A DNA stretch of 64,000 nt from Arabidopsis thaliana (Eukaryota > Streptophyta > Magnoliopsida > Brassicales > Brassicaceae). The stretch spans positions 6,138,001-6,202,000 of the forward strand of contig NC_003070.9 in assembly GCF_000001735.4 (NCBI RefSeq). Direction: 5' to 3'. This document shows positions 24,214-36,785 of this stretch, in pieces (position 1 is the first letter of the stretch; each line of letters opens with the position of its first letter). The notes under the pieces were generated by a model. It was not told the origin of the DNA, ran no database searches, and saw only the letters and a list, made by a program, of their open reading frames with translations. Made by a program: the position numbers and the translations under genes.

Positions 24214-27033
24214 TCAAGCAGTTGAAGGACAATTCAAGGTCGTTTTAATTTGGTGGACAGTGGTATTGATGAGATTATTTACTGTCTCCATTGACTCCAT
24301 GTTCAGTTTTGCCGGTTGCAAACCACTCACCATTATCTGAAACCCAACCGTTATCAATGATCCTCCTCCTTTGCTGCTTCCGTCTGGTGAAATGGCAAAA
24401 CCTGAGGGTAATATCGGAATATAAGATGTGTCTTGACCACTCATTGCTATGTTCAACGCTGGTAGATCCACTGGAGTGTAGATCACAAGCGCTGCACTTG
24501 ATGAGTCTATGCAGCTTTCTTGTAGAATCAACATGTTGTTTTGTGATGATGATGCATTGAATCCCTGATGAAAACAAAGGAACCAAATTATCAGTTTGAA
24601 GAATCAAGAATCCAAAAATCTGTATAGTTTCAAATGAGCAAGCTTACACGAAGAACAGATATGCAGTTTCCAGGATTTGATCCGTTTGTGATATGAGCAA
24701 CTTCTTGAACAGAGTTTCCATTTGAAAGAACGTCCCACTATAAAACCAAAACAAAGAAAATGTCACTCGGGTGATTAATTAAACACCAAATAATTCTGGT
24801 TTCTATGGCAATGTTAAGTCTGTGTAGTACCTGAGGCCGAGTTCTCTCATCTTTGAGGAAATTGAAGACGTTTTGTGGAGAAATAGGGAGCCAGAAACTT
24901 GTGGCTGCACATAGAACCATTCCATTTGGTTCATGTCTGCTCTTATGCGAAGTCACACGGATTCCAAATTCATCCAGTCCCGAGACAACCGTTGAGCGAG
25001 TGTTGTTAGATGTGCCAACACTCAAGCAGAAGTTGCTTACCATTCTGTGAGCAAGTCTCATTATACTTCTCTTCCCTTCTGGCGATGGAATCACTGAATT
25101 TATTTCAAATGAGTTACTTATGGTTTACTTAGCTGATCAATTACGATTTCAAAAAAATGGCTTTATTTACCTCCTCCAAGATCAAGGGATGATGTTGCAG
25201 GTTCCAATAGATTCGTGAATCTCTCACACATTCTTTGGAGAGTAGCAATCCAACGTTCAGCTCCAAAAGCTAATCCTTTATGAACTATATCTTTAAACAT
25301 CTCATGTATCGGTTCTTGCTCCTCGAATTCACCATGTTCCACCCAAGTAACCTGTTGTTTTACATTCAAAAAGATACAATCAAATGATTCAAGAAGCTAA
25401 AAGAATGAAACAAACAGGACAGTTACACACCTTTGAATAGCCATTGGACATATCTTGGATCAAGCAACCAGAAGGAAATCTATATGACCGAGATTGAGAT
25501 ATAAACTGAGGAAACTCATATGAGACATTTACTATTGCCCAAGTTCCATGTTCGATTTGCTGACAATATCTTAGCACACAGAACTCACGCGTTGTTACCA
25601 ATGGTGAAAGCACTTGAAGCTCTTCAATCATCTAACACAAGCAAAAGCAAAGTAAATCAAAAGTTTCACACACACACACACACACATGGTTTTAATAGTA
25701 ATGGTTGTTTTTACCAAATGCAATGCATCTCCATGGTTTCCACGCAATCCCGATGAAATCACTGCAAGGGTTTTAGATGATGCAACGATCGAGGGAAAAA
25801 GCTCTGTTAATTTGACCTGCAAATTCATGAAAAACTATATGAGAAAAAACCAGAAAACCAACTGTGGAAACAAAAACTTCGATTCGGGTTATTGCTTACA
25901 GAGTTCATAAGCATGTCCACAAGTGTAATAGCATTAGTGAAAACAACACCAGAAGATCTAGATGCTTCCATTCCAAGGTTATTCTTCTTTCCACCACTAG
26001 TACTTGATCTTGTAAACATATTCTCATAGTTTTCGAGATTGAGAACATCTCTGCATCCATCAGTTTTGATCCACAGAGGCTCATTTGTTTGAAGAAGCCT
26101 AAGCAATTCTTCCATAGCGGTCACAGCAATGTTGGTCATAAGAGACTTATCCATCTCTGATAAAACCAAGTTTGGCTGAGATGGTAAACTTGGAACAGAC
26201 ATTGAAGAACAACTTCCTGGGAGAAGATCAAAATCAAGTGAAGGTCCGGTATGGAATAACTCTAATGGCGAAACATGCATCGGATTTAGTAATGGTGGAA
26301 GATGGGAGATTGGTCTTCCTAAGAATTTAGCTGCAATACTCGAAACCCTTTCGAGCTGCAAACAAAAAACATCCAAATTTTAATGGAAGTTTCTAACAGT
26401 AAAGAGAATCACAATGCAACAAAAAGGACTCAGAAAACAAAGACCTCATCTCTAAGCTGTGCATTTTCGATGCGAAGCTTTTGCTCATCAAAGTAAGAGT
26501 CTTCATTAACAGGAGAATCACCACAGCTGGGGCAAATGGCGTGTTTAATAGCTTCTCTAATAGCAATGTTTTCGCATCGAATCTTATCATTCTCTTCTTT
26601 CAATGCACAATTATCAGCTCTTTCGTGTTGTGCCTGCAACAAAACAAACAGAGAAGCAAAATTAAGAGACTTCTATGAAGACAGAACAAGAAAGAGAGAA
26701 ACTTTAAAACAAAACAAAAACCTTCTTTTGAGTTCTTCTGTTTTGAAACCAGAACTTGATCTGTCTTGGAGCTAAACCCAACTCTCTACTAAGTTGGTTC
26801 CTCTGTTTCTCATCTGGATGTTGACACTCATTGAAAGTTCTACAAACAAAAAGCAAAATCAGCAGAGAACAGAAAACAACAAAAACAGAGAAAGCACTGA
26901 GAGAAAAAGGGTTTACATACGATTCAAGCCGTTGGATCTGGTGAGGTGTGTGACGGTGAAATCGCTTCTTCTTCTTGTTCTTCTTCTCTGTTTCAGAGCT
27001 ATCGTGATTTTGACTGTCGCCGAGAAACTCCAT
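24214..27033 (-). CDS. HDG12: HDG12, HD-ZIP class IV homeodomain transcription factor
   Basis: Ten exons (27033-26921, 26839-26722, 26633-26445, 26355-25900, 25816-25715, 25631-25431, 25351-25171, 25093-24831, 24737-24648, 24564-24214) encode 687 residues. Order: a Lys-rich start (EKKNKKKKR), homeodomain (about 22-77, ending [12 protein letters not shown]), a leucine-zipper region interrupted by the CPSCGD loop typical of class IV (the zipper-loop-zipper), START domain from about 205, and the C-terminal HD-SAD region. It is a nuclear regulator of epidermal identity that binds L1-box promoters, acting redundantly with HDG11/PDF2/ATML1. A (CA)n run sits in intron 5 (about 25668-25686). Locus as recalled: At1g17920. 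Confidence 0.95.
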
Positions 27034-28637
27034 AGTAATGTGCAGACGAAAAAAAACAGTAACAAAGCCTTTTTCCCTCTACTCTCTGTCCTTTTAACCA
27101 AACGAGTAAGTAAAACTTGCTAACTCTGGACCATCACACAACTGTCGCCATTAACGCAAGCCTAGTGAAACAATAAAAAAGTTTCAAACTTTATCTTCCT
27201 TTAACCAAAAGATCTCGGGGAATAGAGAAAACGAAACGGAAGAGAATCAGAGAGAAGATATTAAGGGGAGAAGAAAAGGCTAGAATTGGAAAACGATAAT
27301 CTCCAGGTTTTTAACCAAAGAGGAAGAAGAATCTCATAGAATCCCCAAATTTCAAAATCCGTAATTATGGTTCTTCTAGACTGAGAGAGAGAGAGAAACG
27401 AGAGTAGAGTAATTGATGGATGAATCGACCTTTCGTCTCGAGCCTATCATAAGCCGCCATTAGTGCATTCGTCTCTCCCACCTTTCGCTCCTTTTACATT
27501 CATTACAGATTCCCAAAAAACAAATCTCTCTCTCTTCTTACCTGTCTGCCTTGAGAAATTGCGTAACTGATACTGATGGGTTTTTAATGGCGTTTGACAG
27601 AAAGCAGAAGAGAGAGAGGTTATGGGTTTTTAATTCTCTTGCTCCTTTCTCCATTACTTCCATGTACTTCTCTCTCTCTCTCTCTCACCTTCTTCGAGGC
27701 CGAGAGTCAGATGATGCTCCTCCTTAAACCAACCCTTCATTTAAATGTTCCTGAGAGATTAGTTAATATAATGGTCGGTAAGCATAAGTCGCCGGCGAGA
27801 TTTAAATCAACGGAGGTTTTATAAACCGGAGACTTTTCTCAACGTCGTGTAATGACAAATATTAACTTTTCTATGGGGTTTTGCTGACGTCATCAGCCTT
27901 TTTTTTTTTTTGAACTCTCAAACTCTTGTTTTTCCAATGAGTTGCTAAAAAGTAAAAAGTTAAACTTCGAAGACAGAAAAATTGAAAATTGAACTTGCAT
28001 TGTTTTAGTCAGGCAAAGTATACAATTGTGTTCATACAACTTGTTGAACATGAGATGGATGATAAGGGAGAAAGAACATTTTGTTTGCTGTGAAATTAGA
28101 CCTATCTTTTTTTTTAAGTAAATGGTGGATATGGTACTTTGAAATTCCATATTTATCGCTTCTCGTTATTAAGGAACATCACACAACACTTTATGTGTTA
28201 CTTTCTCCAATTAATCAGTGTATTTTAAATATACTCTGATTAGAACACCAACTTATTAAATCAGACATGGTATTAACGTTTGACAGTATCCGTATCTTCT
28301 CATCTAATGCTCTTGTTGAGCTGGTTCGAAATTTATTGCACATATTGATTTCTTACAAATCTGCAGCTGCCATGGAAATCTGTAGACTGTAGCAATACCC
28401 TTTAAACAGATACAAACTTAAAACCTCACTTGAATTTATTTACCCACAATAGTACTACTCTTTAAGATACCAAACCGAGATCTCTACTTCTAAAGTCAAA
28501 CAATTAGCAGAATATATGAATGCTTGTTAAAGCATAAACTCAAGTGATGATGATGGGACTTACATCATCTTTCTCTAAGTGAAGGCCTGAGAAGCTAACT
28601 GATCAGCCAGAAAACAGAAGGATCTTCTTCTTTTTTC
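27034..28637. other. HDG12 upstream region
   Basis: HDG12 leader and promoter sequence, with a (TC)n microsatellite at 27669-27686 and a T run near 27900-27912. The right third is the 3' flank of the plant mobile domain gene. I found no exact TAAATGYA L1-box and no other gene. Confidence 0.45.
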
Positions 28638-30432
28638 TCATTCACTCCAATCCGTTTGTTGTTGTTCCTCTCTCCGTTTTCGTTTATTAGTTGTTGATGC
28701 CTCGTACCAATCTCCTACTCTCAAGGCATTGGACATAGACATCACTGCTTCTTCAATTGCTTCTCTCTCCTCTGGATGTAGATCCTCTAATGATAACGTT
28801 GAGGCCACCTCGTCAAATTGTAGTATAGCAGCTTGCTACAAAAGAAACAGCAATGACATAAGAAGAAATTTCGAGGTGATTACACATAAATAACCAAGAA
28901 GAAGATGATCCATTTACCACGTTCATTATATCAGCTTCGAGACTTGTATCTCTGTGAAGCTTTGGGACTGTGATGCTATTGAACCACTGCATATATTCAC
29001 TTTCATCACCGTTACCTCCTCCATTCTCCACGATGTTTTCCCTTCGTCTCATCCATTCCTCATCTGCTGTGTTCATGTCTTCCAGTAAGTCTTCATCATG
29101 GTTTTTCTCGTTTTTCCTGGGAGGAACTTCTCCGGGGATAACTTGGCACAGCCCAAACTGCTTCATGCATCGATCTGGGAAGTGCCATTCTACTACTTTT
29201 GGACCAATCAGTTTTGTTCTGGACCTTCCAAGTAGTAGATTATCTTTGAAACTTTGTGGCACAATGTCAAGGTCTCCTTCAAAGGGACACCAACTAACCT
29301 AAAAGAGTAACAAAATATCATAATGGATTCAAAACAAAGAAATGTATAAGAAAACAATGATTTAATTCTTACATTTGATGGATCTAAATCGTCAAGTGCC
29401 TTGCGATACTTAAACAAGTCATTCTTTGATCGACTCTGTTGCCTTCCTTTCCACAAAAGTGCCAGTGGAAACTGACGAGTGGTTCTCTTTGGCCGGTCAA
29501 TATTGAGGTGGAAGTAACTCCAGCACTGAAGATGGTAACACAACTGGTTAAGAACTTCTTGGAGAAAAAGAAACAACAGAGAAGATGATGCTCTTAAAGA
29601 TAGAGAGAGCTTAAAATAAATGAAAACAAACCTGTAAGAGAGTCAAGCAACCACCAATGATACTCTGAGACCGTTGAGAGGCATTACCAATTTGTCTATA
29701 CAAGAAAGCTAGCGCGGCAGCACCCCAAGCATATTCTCCAGCTTTCTCAAAATCCTCAAAGAGGATAAGGTAATCCACAGAGATCTTACTGGGATCTGTA
29801 GTTGCAAATATCGTGCTCCCAACAATGTATATAAGATACGCACGAGTGTGATACTCAATCTCTTTCATGGTAGCTCCTTTTGGACACTCTGCAAAACTCT
29901 CCTTCAACCATTTAGCAGTCACTCGATTACCGCTTAATTCTCCTTTTGGTAGCTTCCCCAAAAGTCTCAAACATACTTGAGAAGGGTCTTCATCTTTTTC
30001 TTTAACACCAACCACAGGTTTCCCATCAACAGCAAGACCGAGAATCAACGATACCTCATCGAGAGTAATTGTCATTTCGCCACAGGGGAAGTGAAACGTG
30101 TTGGTTTCTCTACGCCATCTCTCGACAAGAGCAGAGATAAGCGAATTGTTCAAACTAATTGATCCTACTAGCCTAAACCAACCAAAACCAGCTTTTTCAA
30201 CCAATGCTATCTGCTCCTTTGTAAGCTTCCAGTGATGAAGCAATGAAGTTCGCTCCTGACATCTAAGCACACCTCTCTCCTGCAAAGACAAAACCAAAAA
30301 CATTATCCCAAGTTGTTCGATTTAAGACGAAGATAAATCCAGATTGAGATTGATTGAAACTGCGTTACTACTTACCTGTCCGGTCAAAATAGCAGAGGAG
30401 ACGTGCTTATCTTGCTCGTAAAGGACGGGCAT
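28638..30432 (-). CDS. Plant mobile domain protein (PP7 long-form/MAIN-like)
   Basis: Five exons (30432-30376, 30279-29632, 29525-29373, 29298-28918, 28835-28638) give 478 residues. Hallmarks of the PMD (PMD-C, aminotransferase-like) family are visible: GFGWFRLVGSISLNNSLISA, LVERWRRETNTFHFPCGEMT, TLDEVSLILGLAVDGKPV and a Trp/Arg-rich later part (GPKVVEWHFPDRCMKQFGL). No phosphatase domain follows, so the 'phosphatase 7 long form homologue' label only reflects the shared PMD. The C-terminus is acidic, ending in a short basic cluster (NKRKRREEQQQ), possibly a nuclear signal. The PMD is shared with plant transposons; relatives MAIN and MAIL1 keep genome stability and silencing. Function of this member is unknown to me. 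Locus as recalled: At1g17930. Confidence 0.88.
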
Positions 30433-31620
30433 GGTCCTCAACGCGTGGTTTTATCTGATAATGGCACTCGAAATTAGGGTTTATGAGTAAAAACGCGATC
30501 ACTTCGACACAATGATTGGTTTCCGTTTATACAAACATCACAAATAACATTCTGGTTATAACCTAACACTTTACGAGATTACATCGCGATAAATCTAGGT
30601 GAAATTTCAACGATTACGATAGAAAGAGGAACAATTTAGGGTTCATCAATCTCTTAACTTTAAAATTGGTACAGACCAGAATTACCAGCGGTAAGAAGAA
30701 CATATGTAATCAACATAACGAAAGCTTACGATTTTGGAACGAAACCAGATGAGGAAGATCGAACAAGGTTGCTTCGAAGAAATTTGAGACAGTGTTGAGA
30801 TCGCTGCGCAGAGAGAGTGAAGAATCCGGTTGTGGTAAATAAAAAAAAAAATCGTCTTTTTACTTTTACATCATTTATTCATTAAATTCATTAGATGTAA
30901 TTTTGATATAATTTTAAACTTTTACAAATATACTAAACTTTTGTGTAAATGGAAAATTCGGTGTTCTTTCATGAAAATATAAATGATATTTTTTATATTT
31001 TAAATAACTGGTAATTTGGTAAGAATTACAAATTTACAGCCTTATTGGACTTTCCCTTGAGTCAGAGAGTTTCAAAGAAGCACTGTCTAAAAGCAGAGAG
31101 CGAACCGGTCCTGAATCTAACGATCCTGTTGTTGTCTGAATGCAACATCTTCTCTAGATTCTGCTTTTATTCTAAAACTTTTGTGCAATTTTCTCTGATT
31201 CTTCAAGCTCCAAACTAAACCTTCTCTTACCTCAGCAACCTCATTCACCAAGAACATTATACACTCTCTCAGAAGTCAGAACCCCCACCATTTGCTTTTG
31301 CATATTACTTTTTATTTTGTTGAAGTATATCAATCTTGGAAATGGGAAAAAAATAATGCTTTATTGAAGGAATATATTAGTACATTAACATACAAAGATC
31401 TCTCTCATGTAAACTGATCCAAACCCAATTTTGATAAGTGTTTTTTCTCACACGGTAGAGATCAGATCATAGAAACCTGTTGGGTAAATTCTATAGCCAT
31501 ACCATAATTTGCAGGCCGTCATTGGAAACCACTGATTTTTTGGCTATACAAGGTTTACACATCTCTCTCTCTCTTCGTTTGCTCCTAAAGTTGGTTCGAA
31601 GCGCTTTGAGCATCTTCAGA
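30433..31620. other. Intergenic: PMD gene leader and BRO1-like 3' flank
   Basis: The PMD gene leader likely extends to about 30800 (GC-richer, possible leader intron). The remainder is AT-rich with the BRO1-like 3'UTR near 31600. No further gene seen. Confidence 0.4.
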
Positions 31621-34035
31621 CTACGAAGCTTCGGCGAGTGGAAGTTGATACTCATCTGGTTTCAATGCCAAAGCGAAATCAGGAAGTGTTGGTGCTGTCT
31701 CCATGATTCTGTTAATCAGAAAGCATTAACAGATTAATATTAATAAATGAGCTTTATAATGCTATTGCAAAAGAAAGAAAGGCAGATTAAACTCACTTTT
31801 CATAGGAGTAGAGATCACGGTTTATCCTGACTTTACTCGAAGTATCTTTCGGGATTTTCTCAGTTAGATATTTCATTGTTCCAAAGAGGGGCGGTGTTCT
31901 GCAGAAAAGAAAAATAGATCTTTATAACTGCTAATTTGCGACCAAATCAGCTCAAACTGAAACCGATTTCAAAAAAGAAAGAAATTACCTTGAAGTAGGC
32001 GCAGAGGCGTTGAATGCTTCGGATGCTTTCTTACTTTCTTTGAAACATTCATCTGCAGCTTGTAAAGCAGCAACTGCCATGCCATGTGACTTCTCTGTGT
32101 TTCCTTCATCAAGAATCAAACCATGATAGTAGTAAGCCGCAGCCTGATCCAAAAGATTCCAGAAGATGAAACAAGACATTAGACACATGAACCTTCGTCA
32201 CCTATAGCACTTAACTCCACATCGAGAGATAGACTCTCTTAAAAGACTCATGGTTCTCAAATAATAATGATATGGATCATATTATAAGCAAAAACAAAAT
32301 TTGGGTCTTATAGAGACAGTTTACAAGAAAGGGCCATACCTCAAGACAAAAGGAACAGACAAATTCAGATATGAAAGGAGTATAAGAGCAAGAGAGAAAG
32401 AATGTAACAGTACCTTAGCTTCAACATACTTCCACTTAACAAAGAGTCCATGCTTTTCTCCCCAACCATTTGCTAACGGGAGATTCATTAAATTATCTTG
32501 TGCCTGTTTCAGCGCACACCGACAAGGAAAAGGAAGCATTAACAAAAAATTTCAGATGTTTCCATGGGAAGTAGGAGGCGGTTCATACATAGACAAAGTC
32601 TCAATGAGAAACAGATTGGATAATAGTAAGGACTTCACCTGCTGCCAATATTTCACCATTTCACATGAAAGTCTTCGTTTTACTGCAAGAGTGGCCTTTG
32701 AGCTATCAATCGCCATGCCAAGTTGGATATCAACACCCTATTTTCAGAAACTTGAAAGATGTTAGATTCTAAATGAGAGAAAGAAACTACATGAGGTACA
32801 GTTAGATGCCATGGGATAGCTTAACTCTATCCATCAAAGGAGAGGTATTACCTGGCCAAGTGCTTGCAAGCAAAGAGCCCGTAGAGTTCCTTCTGCTAAG
32901 TCAACTGGTAAACTTCTCCTGCAGAAAAATGAAAACAAAGAGAAGGGTTCTGCCATTAGGCTCAACTGATAAAAGTCAACGAGTAGAGTGAATGACTTTA
33001 GAAACTTTGTCACCTACAAACCTTTGCTCAGCAGAAAACTGGGGGAGAACATGCTTAACGGCACAATCAAGATATCCAGCTGCTTTTAAGAAGATATCAA
33101 TCGAAGTTCGTCTGTTTTCTATAATGAAAAACCAAACAACCATAATGTTAAGTCTGAGAAACCTTACCCTTTTTTTAAGAAAAAAAATCATTGCATAAAA
33201 AATGGTCAAGAGACTGTATGAGAAGATGGATGAGAAAGTTTCTCAGAGAAGCCTAACCTTCGGATACTTTCGGATGATTGTGACCATCACTAGAACCTCT
33301 AGGAAGAAGCAGTAAATTGGCTTGAGACATTTGTAGCATTGCCATTAGATGCAAAACAGATAAAACTTCATACCAAACGTTTGACATCTCTGTTTCCTGG
33401 TTAGAAGTAAACATGTAAGAGTCTGTACATTATGATGACACTTGAAAGACAAACAGCTTTGAAAAATTATTACACCTCTTCCTCATCCTCCTGATTTACC
33501 CAATTAAATTGCACTTTAAACTGTAGATGGCTACCTGAACAACATCACAAATACTGTAGGGTCAGAATACATCTCTGAAACCAAAGAGATCTTTTTCTAA
33601 GAAACACATAATAGTTTATACCATCTTTAGTTAATCCCAAGACAACAGGTAGATAATCTAGCAAAGCTTGATGGAGATCCAAGAGCGTTGAACCTCCTGC
33701 CAGAGAACACTAGTAATTAATTAAGAGTTCCAAACCATAGAAAGCAGAAGGAGATAGAAAACACACAAAGATCTTGACAGACATATACCATGTTGTGTCT
33801 TTCTCCTAGTTCTCGTAATTGTAGGTCCTTCTTGATTAGCCATCACTACTATACGCGTTCTTAAAGCTGTCAAGCGTTCCACTAAAGTCTTCGGTAATTG
33901 ATCACCAAGTGACTGCAAAAAATCCACCGCTCTGGGTATCCTTAAACCAGGTACATATACTGAAACCTCACCGATGCTTGTTGGCTTTCTTCTGTTCCCA
34001 CCTGAGTCTTTCGGCGTTGACGCAAAGCATCCCAT
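31621..34035 (-). CDS. BRO1-like domain protein with N-terminal acylation motif
   Basis: Eleven exons encode 405 residues: 34035-33789, 33696-33622, 33534-33476, 33396-33258, 33118-33022, 32918-32852, 32737-32639, 32503-32414, 32143-31989, 31898-31797, 31708-31621. The start MGCFASTPKD has Gly2 for N-myristoylation and Cys3 for palmitoylation, so it should be membrane-tethered. The body matches the alpha-helical BRO1 fold (ILVCVE-type TPR-like helices; KWKYVEAKAAAYYYHGLILDEG). True BRO1/ALIX bind ESCRT-III; this short plant form has no V domain or proline-rich tail. A role in endosomal trafficking is inferred from the domain alone. The 5'UTR appears spliced (donor-like GTAAG near 35043 and GTGAG near 34462). 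Locus as recalled: At1g17940. Confidence 0.88.
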
Positions 34036-36480
34036 TTTTCACAGAACTTAAGAAATCTACAAACCCAAAAGTCAACAAATATACAACATAAGTGCCAAAT
34101 CTTGATAAAGGTTTCACATAGAACCTTTTGAGAAACAATCTGTGACTACAAAATGATCAAGCTAAAAGAAAAGAGGAGAATGATTCCACATCTAAAAATG
34201 CAATAAGAAGGAGTTGATAAAAGTTAATGTCCAACCGAAAAAAACAGCTCAAGTCCGTCCTCCTCCACTAGATTCATAGGGATAAAGTAAAAACCCAGCT
34301 CACGAGTTATCTGCCATTACTATACCATCTTCACAATTCAACGTGACTAGATAATCTACACGAATCTTAACAATAATCTTACTTTAAGACCAAGTTCCAA
34401 GCAGAAACAAACAAGCAAATAACAACGTTTGATAAACAAGTAAGAGGTTGCTGATTATCTCACCTTGATTGGCTATAAGCTATCAAAACCAATCGAGTTC
34501 TGCAAGAAATTAGAGAAAAAGATACAAACTTGATCAGCCAACAAAAAAAGAAAGGCATGTGAGTTCACAGAGAAAGCATGAAACTTTTTGCAGTTTGTAA
34601 TCACATTTCTCCACTATGAAACGTTATAACGAAAATAGGAAAGAAAAAACGAGGAATTTCAAAGGCTGCAAAGCAACTTGACTTAAAAAGGGAAGATTTT
34701 GAGTAAAGGCTCACCAATAATTATGCTCAAATGTAAGAAAAGAGTAATGGAAAGTGATGCTTCATCGAGCTCAACCCCAAAAATAATAATAATTCAAAAT
34801 CCTTGACAGAAAAGGAAAAACCTTAAGCAACATTTTCCCCAGAGAGGAATGAAGAAAACACTATATACTACCAAAGCTGGACTAGCCAGGATTTCTGATT
34901 TTGGAATTCGAATTGAACCACCAACTAGATAGCTTAAACCTCTAAATCAGCATTGAATCGCTCAAAATTTGAATAGGATTCAAAAAGGAAAACGAATTCT
35001 GAATCTGAAAAACAAAAAGTATACAAGAAGGAGAGATTCTTACCTAAGATATTTTTAAAAACCGCTCCTTTATATAGCTAAACTGGAAAGGAGATATACA
35101 GAGAGAATGGTTCTTTGAAATGATTGATACAAATTATGAAGAAGAAGAAGAAGAAGAAAAATATTAGAAGGGATCAATTTCAACGAGAAGAGAAAATAAT
35201 GCTTCGGCTACTACTTCACTAGTACAGCTAACTACCAAAATAAAATCAATTTAAGAGAAAAATCTAAAAAGATTTGTCTCTTTTTTTTTTCTTTAGAAGG
35301 TTAGATCATCTCCATCAATAAAAACAAGAAAAGTTTCTCAAAAAAAAAATATTAATATTTTAATTAAAATAAATACATTAATTATTATTTAATAACTGAA
35401 TTATGATAACACTTGTCCAAATTGGATGAGAATCAAAGTTTTTTGGAAGAGAAACTCAACTCTATTTTTCTCCTACTTTTTCTACCTTCTCTCATATTTT
35501 TTTTTTTAATTATTTTTCTTTTGTTGGATATCTCGTTGAGATATTTTCGATAGAGATGCTCAAATTGGTAACTAACATGAAACTTTTACAATCATTAGAC
35601 CATCATAAAGCAACAAAGTAAATTCGTTTCCTTGGTTGCTGATTTTCCTAGGTGTTTAATATGATAATGAAAAAAAATATATATATATGATAATGACTAT
35701 GTTTAGACCGACATGAAGCTCAAATTAGACCATATCGTAAAGCAATTACTTATAATTAAAATAAATACAGTTTTAAATGTAAAATGATCTTATCCTCTAT
35801 GAAAATAGTGCCTAGTGGGGGTATGAGTAGTGTTTTAATGATTTAAAATTTTGGACTTATTGGCACCATTAGCTGTCCATCGGCCTCATTCTAACAAGAT
35901 CTTGTAAATGATATAGATTTGCTCTCAAACACAGCTTTTATTCCGTTTTTATACATTACAATATTTCTCAAATACGATTCTCTTGGCATATTTCAAGGAT
36001 GTTTGTATTATAATACTTACATTTTAATATTACTATTGAGATATTTTAAGCCTATACTAATTCTATCGAGCATGATCATAAAAACTGTTTAACAGAAGAA
36101 TCTTTTTAAAAATATTTAAATTGAGGTAGATTTGGATATTTAATTATAGAATGAATATAATACATCAACCAGCATTTTTCTTAGCATTCATTGCATTGCT
36201 GAATTTTCCACAATCATTCATTTAAAACTTGCAATCTAACAATATCCAGCTTAAAAAAAAATCTAAAAATGCCGTGGTTAACATATAAACTTCATTTTGT
36301 GAAATACCGGATTTGATTATAATAATGTGATGCTTATTAAAAGACCTAGTAAACTAAAAGACAATCGTCATAGAGATTTTTTGTTGCTGCTGTTACAAAT
36401 AGAATAATAATTAATGAGAGACAAACGAAATCGTCACCGGCCTAATTACGTTACAAGGTGCATAAGCACTACACGTCCGT
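34036..36480. other. BRO1-like spliced 5'UTR, then intergenic
   Basis: 34036-35100 probably holds leader exons and introns of the BRO1-like gene. A TATATAAAG box lies on the minus strand near 35068-35077. A (GAA)n repeat sits at about 35138-35158. From 35270 to 36480 the sequence is AT-rich intergenic DNA with no recognisable gene. Confidence 0.45.
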
Positions 36481-36554
36481 TCACACTTGTTTGTCTATGT
36501 TCCCATAATTAAGGCCCCATGGCTGGGCTGCTCAATGTTTATACAAAGGAAAAT

Positions 36555-36785
36555 GCCATCCACGTGTCAGCCTCGTTGGTCACGTGATGGTTACTATTTT
36601 GGGCGGGCTCACACATACAAAAGTACTAAAACTACTAAATGTGGGGACTGTTGGACAGGTGTCAAAGGTTCCGTGAGTCGTTCGCGGTTAGAAACGTCGC
36701 GGTTGTCTTTCACGGTCACCGTCCAGTGGTCGGGAATGCTTTAATAACGCTGGCAAGGTGGTTGGTGACGACACGTGTCCTCAAT
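36555..36785. promoter_or_regulatory. Cluster of three CACGTG G-boxes
   Basis: Perfect CACGTG cores lie at 36561-36566 (in CCACGTGTC, an ABRE form), 36581-36586 (TCACGTGA) and 36772-36777 (palindromic GACACGTGTC). The local sequence is distinctly GC-richer than its surroundings. bHLH/bZIP/PIF or ABF factors bind such sites. The nearest genes are BRO1-like (about 1.5 kb left, divergent) and MYB52 (3.2 kb right), so the target is uncertain. Confidence 0.45.

Noticed and set aside
25668..25686. (CA)n run as possible functional element
   Set aside because: Ordinary intronic microsatellite in HDG12.
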